Shown here: one piece after another, positions 61,870 through 64,000 of the stretch
How the letters are laid out: each line of letters opens with the position of its first letter
Position numbering within the stretch: position 1 is the first letter of the stretch
Origin: Gallibacterium faecale
Lineage (GTDB): Bacteria > Pseudomonadota > Gammaproteobacteria > Enterobacterales > Pasteurellaceae
Direction: 5' to 3'
DNA: 64,000 nucleotides
Assembly (NCBI RefSeq): GCF_027920745.1
Contig: NZ_JAQIBB010000090.1
Coordinates: 7,534 to 71,533 of the forward strand
Program-made: the position numbers and the translations under genes
The notes under the pieces: model-generated
What the model saw: only the letters and a program-made list of their open reading frames with translations
Databases searched by the model: none
What the model was told of the DNA's origin: nothing

Positions 61870-62673
61870 TTAATCTAATCTGTTATCAAGATCATTATTG
61901 CCAGCTGAAACTACTTGCACCACTTGTTTACTTTGATTGTATTTAGGGTGAAGTTGAATATAAAGAATTGCCATAATTGTACCAAGTACGCCTAATGCTA
62001 CTAAGTTGAAGTTAGTGAATGCAGCGACAACGAAGCCTGCATAGAAGAATGGCATTAAGTGGCCCGCACGCATCATATTAATTACCATCGCATAACCGAC
62101 AACGGCGATAATTCCTCCAGCGATTTTCAATCCTGTTGTTACTACTGGTGGAATTGCACTTAATAATGATTGAACGGTATCTGTACCCGCAGTTAAAGCG
62201 ACAATTAGTGCAGGAATAGCAATACGCATTGCTTGTAGAATTAAAGCACTACAATGTACCCAGTCTAAGCGGTTTAAATTACCATCTTGTACAGATTTAT
62301 CGGCTAAATGTTGGAAACCTACGGTAATTGCACGAACAACGTAAGTTAATACTTGGCCTGCTGCTGCAAGCGGAATAGCAATCGCAATCCCTGTGGTAAT
62401 TTCTTGTCCACCAACAATAACTAAGATAGTAGAAACCACAGACGCCAACGCAGCATCTGGTGCTAACGCTGCACCGATATTCATCCAACCTAATGCTAAT
62501 AATTCTAATGAACCACCAACAATAATACCGGTTTTCATATCGCCTAATACTAAGCCGATTAGGGTACAAGCGATTAACGGACGGTGAGTTTGAAACTCAT
62601 CCAAAATTGATCCCATCCCTGAAATACAAGCGATGATGAAGATCAAAATAATTTGAATACTAGAAAGTTCCAT
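61870..62673 (-). CDS. manY: Mannose PTS component IIC
   Basis: A 267-residue integral membrane subunit forming the sugar pathway. Conserved features include ILDEFQTHRPLIACTLIGLVLGD and the GGSLELLALGWMNIGAALAPD segment. It lies 22 bases after manX and just before manZ. Confidence 0.95.
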   Translation of the reverse strand: MELSSIQIILIFIIACISGMGSILDEFQTHRPLIACTLIGLVLGDMKTGIIVGGSLELLALGWMNIGAALAPDAALASVVSTILVIVGGQEITTGIAIAIPLAAAGQVLTYVVRAITVGFQHLADKSVQDGNLNRLDWVHCSALILQAMRIAIPALIVALTAGTDTVQSLLSAIPPVVTTGLKIAGGIIAVVGYAMVINMMRAGHLMPFFYAGFVVAAFTNFNLVALGVLGTIMAILYIQLHPKYNQSKQVVQVVSAGNNDLDNRLD

Positions 62674-62695
62674 AGCATTTTCCTTTAGTTAATTA

Positions 62696-63700
62696 TTAAA
62701 TCAGGTTGCTCTTTTTCAGCAAATCAAGCATATCTTCTTTACGATCATTCGATACTTTACGTACATCAAGCTCAACATTGAGTTCAGCTAACTTCTTAAA
62801 TGCTTCAATATCTTTTTGATCAACAGATACCGCACTGGTAATTTGTTTTTTACCGTCACGATAAGCCATACCACCAATATTAACGGATTTAATCTCTAAA
62901 CCTGCTTCAACGAGGAATAATGCATCTGTTGGATTAGTAAATAACAACATCACACGATCTTCATTGTATTCAGGGTTATTGTAAACACGTACCATTTTTT
63001 CTACGTTAACAACGTGTGCAGTCACACCCGGAGGAGCAGCTTGTTTTAACATTGTTTTACGCACATCATCTTTATCCACTTCGTTATTAACGACAATAAT
63101 ACGATTAACGCGGCTTTCTTTTGTCCAACGTGTTGCGACTTGACCATGAATTAGACGGTCATCAATACGTGCTAAACCAATCGCCATATGTTTACCAGCA
63201 GTTGCAACTTGTGGTTGTTGTGCTGCTGGTGCTGACGCGGCAGGCGCAGTTGGTGCGGCTGGTGCAGCTGCTGGAGCTTCTTCTTTTGCTTGTGGTTTTT
63301 GCTCTAATTTTAATGCGCGCACACCACCACGACCGGTTTCAAGCGCAATTTCAGCAAGCTCTTCTAATGATGGATCATCATCACGTGCCATAAATGTTTC
63401 TACTAACATCGGCACGTTAACACCTGTTACGACTTCCATATTATCTTTACCGTCTGCTACACGGTTAGCCGCATTGAATGGACTTCCACCCCAAGTATCC
63501 ACTAAAAACAATACTTGGTCACAATGTGCTAATTCATTTGCTAACTTAACTTGGTATTTACCGATAATGGTTTCAGCGTTTTCGCCTGGCACAAACTCGA
63601 TAAATGCAACATTTTCTTGTTCCCCGATCAACATTTCTGTTGTACGGAGCAACTGTTCTGCTGCAACACCATGTGTAGCTATGATAATAGCAATACTCAT
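62696..63700 (-). CDS. manX: Mannose PTS component IIAB
   Basis: A 334-residue cytosolic phosphotransfer protein. The IIA part has phosphohistidine His10 (IIATHGVAAE), followed by an Ala/Pro-rich linker (about 138-168), and the IIB part has His185 (ARIDDRLIHGQ). It passes phosphate from HPr to mannose, glucose or related hexoses entering through ManYZ. It opens the operon and is preceded by the palindrome AGGAGCTCCT, which includes the ribosome site. Confidence 0.96.
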   Translation of the reverse strand: MSIAIIIATHGVAAEQLLRTTEMLIGEQENVAFIEFVPGENAETIIGKYQVKLANELAHCDQVLFLVDTWGGSPFNAANRVADGKDNMEVVTGVNVPMLVETFMARDDDPSLEELAEIALETGRGGVRALKLEQKPQAKEEAPAAAPAAPTAPAASAPAAQQPQVATAGKHMAIGLARIDDRLIHGQVATRWTKESRVNRIIVVNNEVDKDDVRKTMLKQAAPPGVTAHVVNVEKMVRVYNNPEYNEDRVMLLFTNPTDALFLVEAGLEIKSVNIGGMAYRDGKKQITSAVSVDQKDIEAFKKLAELNVELDVRKVSNDRKEDMLDLLKKSNLI

Positions 63701-63960
63701 AGGAGCTCCTTAATTAATTTAATTGATAGATAAAATTTCAAATAGAGTATAAAGTGGGCGTAATTTTAAAGAAAAATGAAGAAAAGAGATATAACATAGA
63801 TCACAAAATTGGAAAAAAAGATGATATTTTGTGGTTTATTTTATTGAAAAAATGTCTATTTCTGCGAAAAAAGTCGAGTGTTCGCAATTTTTTATCAACT
63901 TATTAACAATATTTATTTTAAATTTAAAAATAAATATCAAAGTTATTAATTTAAAAGCAT
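63701..63960 (-). promoter_or_regulatory. Upstream region of manXYZ
   Basis: AT-rich, with the palindromic ribosome site AGGAGCTCCT (63701-63710), then presumed promoter DNA. The 17-base string shared with the iolA upstream region sits at 63793-63809. No open frame was seen. Confidence 0.5.
63790..63805. promoter_or_regulatory. CRP-like site upstream of manX
   Basis: TATAA-CATAGA-TCACA fits the TGTGA-N6-TCACA layout with one full half-site and three of five in the other. It lies about 90 bases before the manX start. The same 17-base stretch occurs before iolA, and both are genes expected to respond to CRP. Confidence 0.45.
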
Positions 63961-63963
63961 AAA

Positions 63964-63997
63964 AAAATCTCCTGCTTTTGCTAAAACAGGAGATTTT
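63964..63997. terminator. Terminator near the right edge
   Basis: Stem AAAATCTCCTG / CAGGAGATTTT (11 bp) with an inner TTTT / AAAA pairing in the loop. A- and T-rich ends suit either strand. It probably ends a gene lying beyond the right edge and running leftward. Confidence 0.75.
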
Positions 63998-64000
63998 CTA

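Overview
The window is about 64 kb of an AT-rich Gammaproteobacterial chromosome. Gene content and order point to the family Pasteurellaceae: mobA-yihD-dsbA-maoP, a ccmABCDEFGHI cluster, dat-ddc for 1,3-diaminopropane, a stand-alone dppA/hbpA-type gene, manXYZ and xylR. I cannot fix the genus. I saw no rRNA, tRNA, CRISPR array or prophage.

Layout from left to right. (1) 1-6570 is carbohydrate and sugar-acid catabolism: a minus-strand operon pdxA2-like, dapA-like, 2-hydroxyacid dehydrogenase, iron alcohol dehydrogenase (cut by the left edge), then iolB and the divergent iolA of inositol breakdown. (2) 6700-10360 is housekeeping: maoP, dsbA, yihD, mobA and an ACT-domain/UPF0210 pair. (3) 10687-27263 is the most unusual part. 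It is an eleven-gene, tightly packed, plus-strand operon built on SrfA/SrfB/SrfC-type proteins. SrfB carries an actin/Hsp70-like ATPase signature and SrfC a dynamin-like P-loop. They are joined by a membrane TPR-like protein, two von Willebrand A (VWA) proteins, a LolCDE/MacB-like ABC transporter, an FGE/SUMF1-fold protein without the catalytic cysteines, and two coiled-coil lipoproteins. The set looks like a trans-envelope machine of unknown function. (4) 27304-30294 is ddc and dat, with structured RNA upstream. (5) 30667-34819 is deoD, deoB, deoC and nupC. (6) 35221-39718 is mtr, a methyltransferase, and a short his operon (leader, hisG, hisD). (7) 39781-43432 is dppA, an MdtD-type exporter and mobB. 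(8) 43693-50406 is the complete cytochrome c maturation operon. (9) 50702-56288 is xylR, xseA, roxA, rnfH, ratA and birA. (10) 56356-58790 is a decayed xylose locus: the 3' end of xylB cut by an IS3-family element, then about 1 kb of AT-rich non-coding DNA with a G10 tract. (11) 58793-64000 is manA, yobD, a nested palindromic repeat and the mannose PTS manXYZ.

Functional links: the man genes import and isomerise mannose, and the deo/nup genes import and break down nucleosides. The ccm operon attaches haem to periplasmic cytochromes, with periplasmic oxidising power from dsbA. Several small operons carry recognisable control sites: his attenuation, a TrpR-like box, a PurR-like box, and CRP-like half-sites at iolA and manX.
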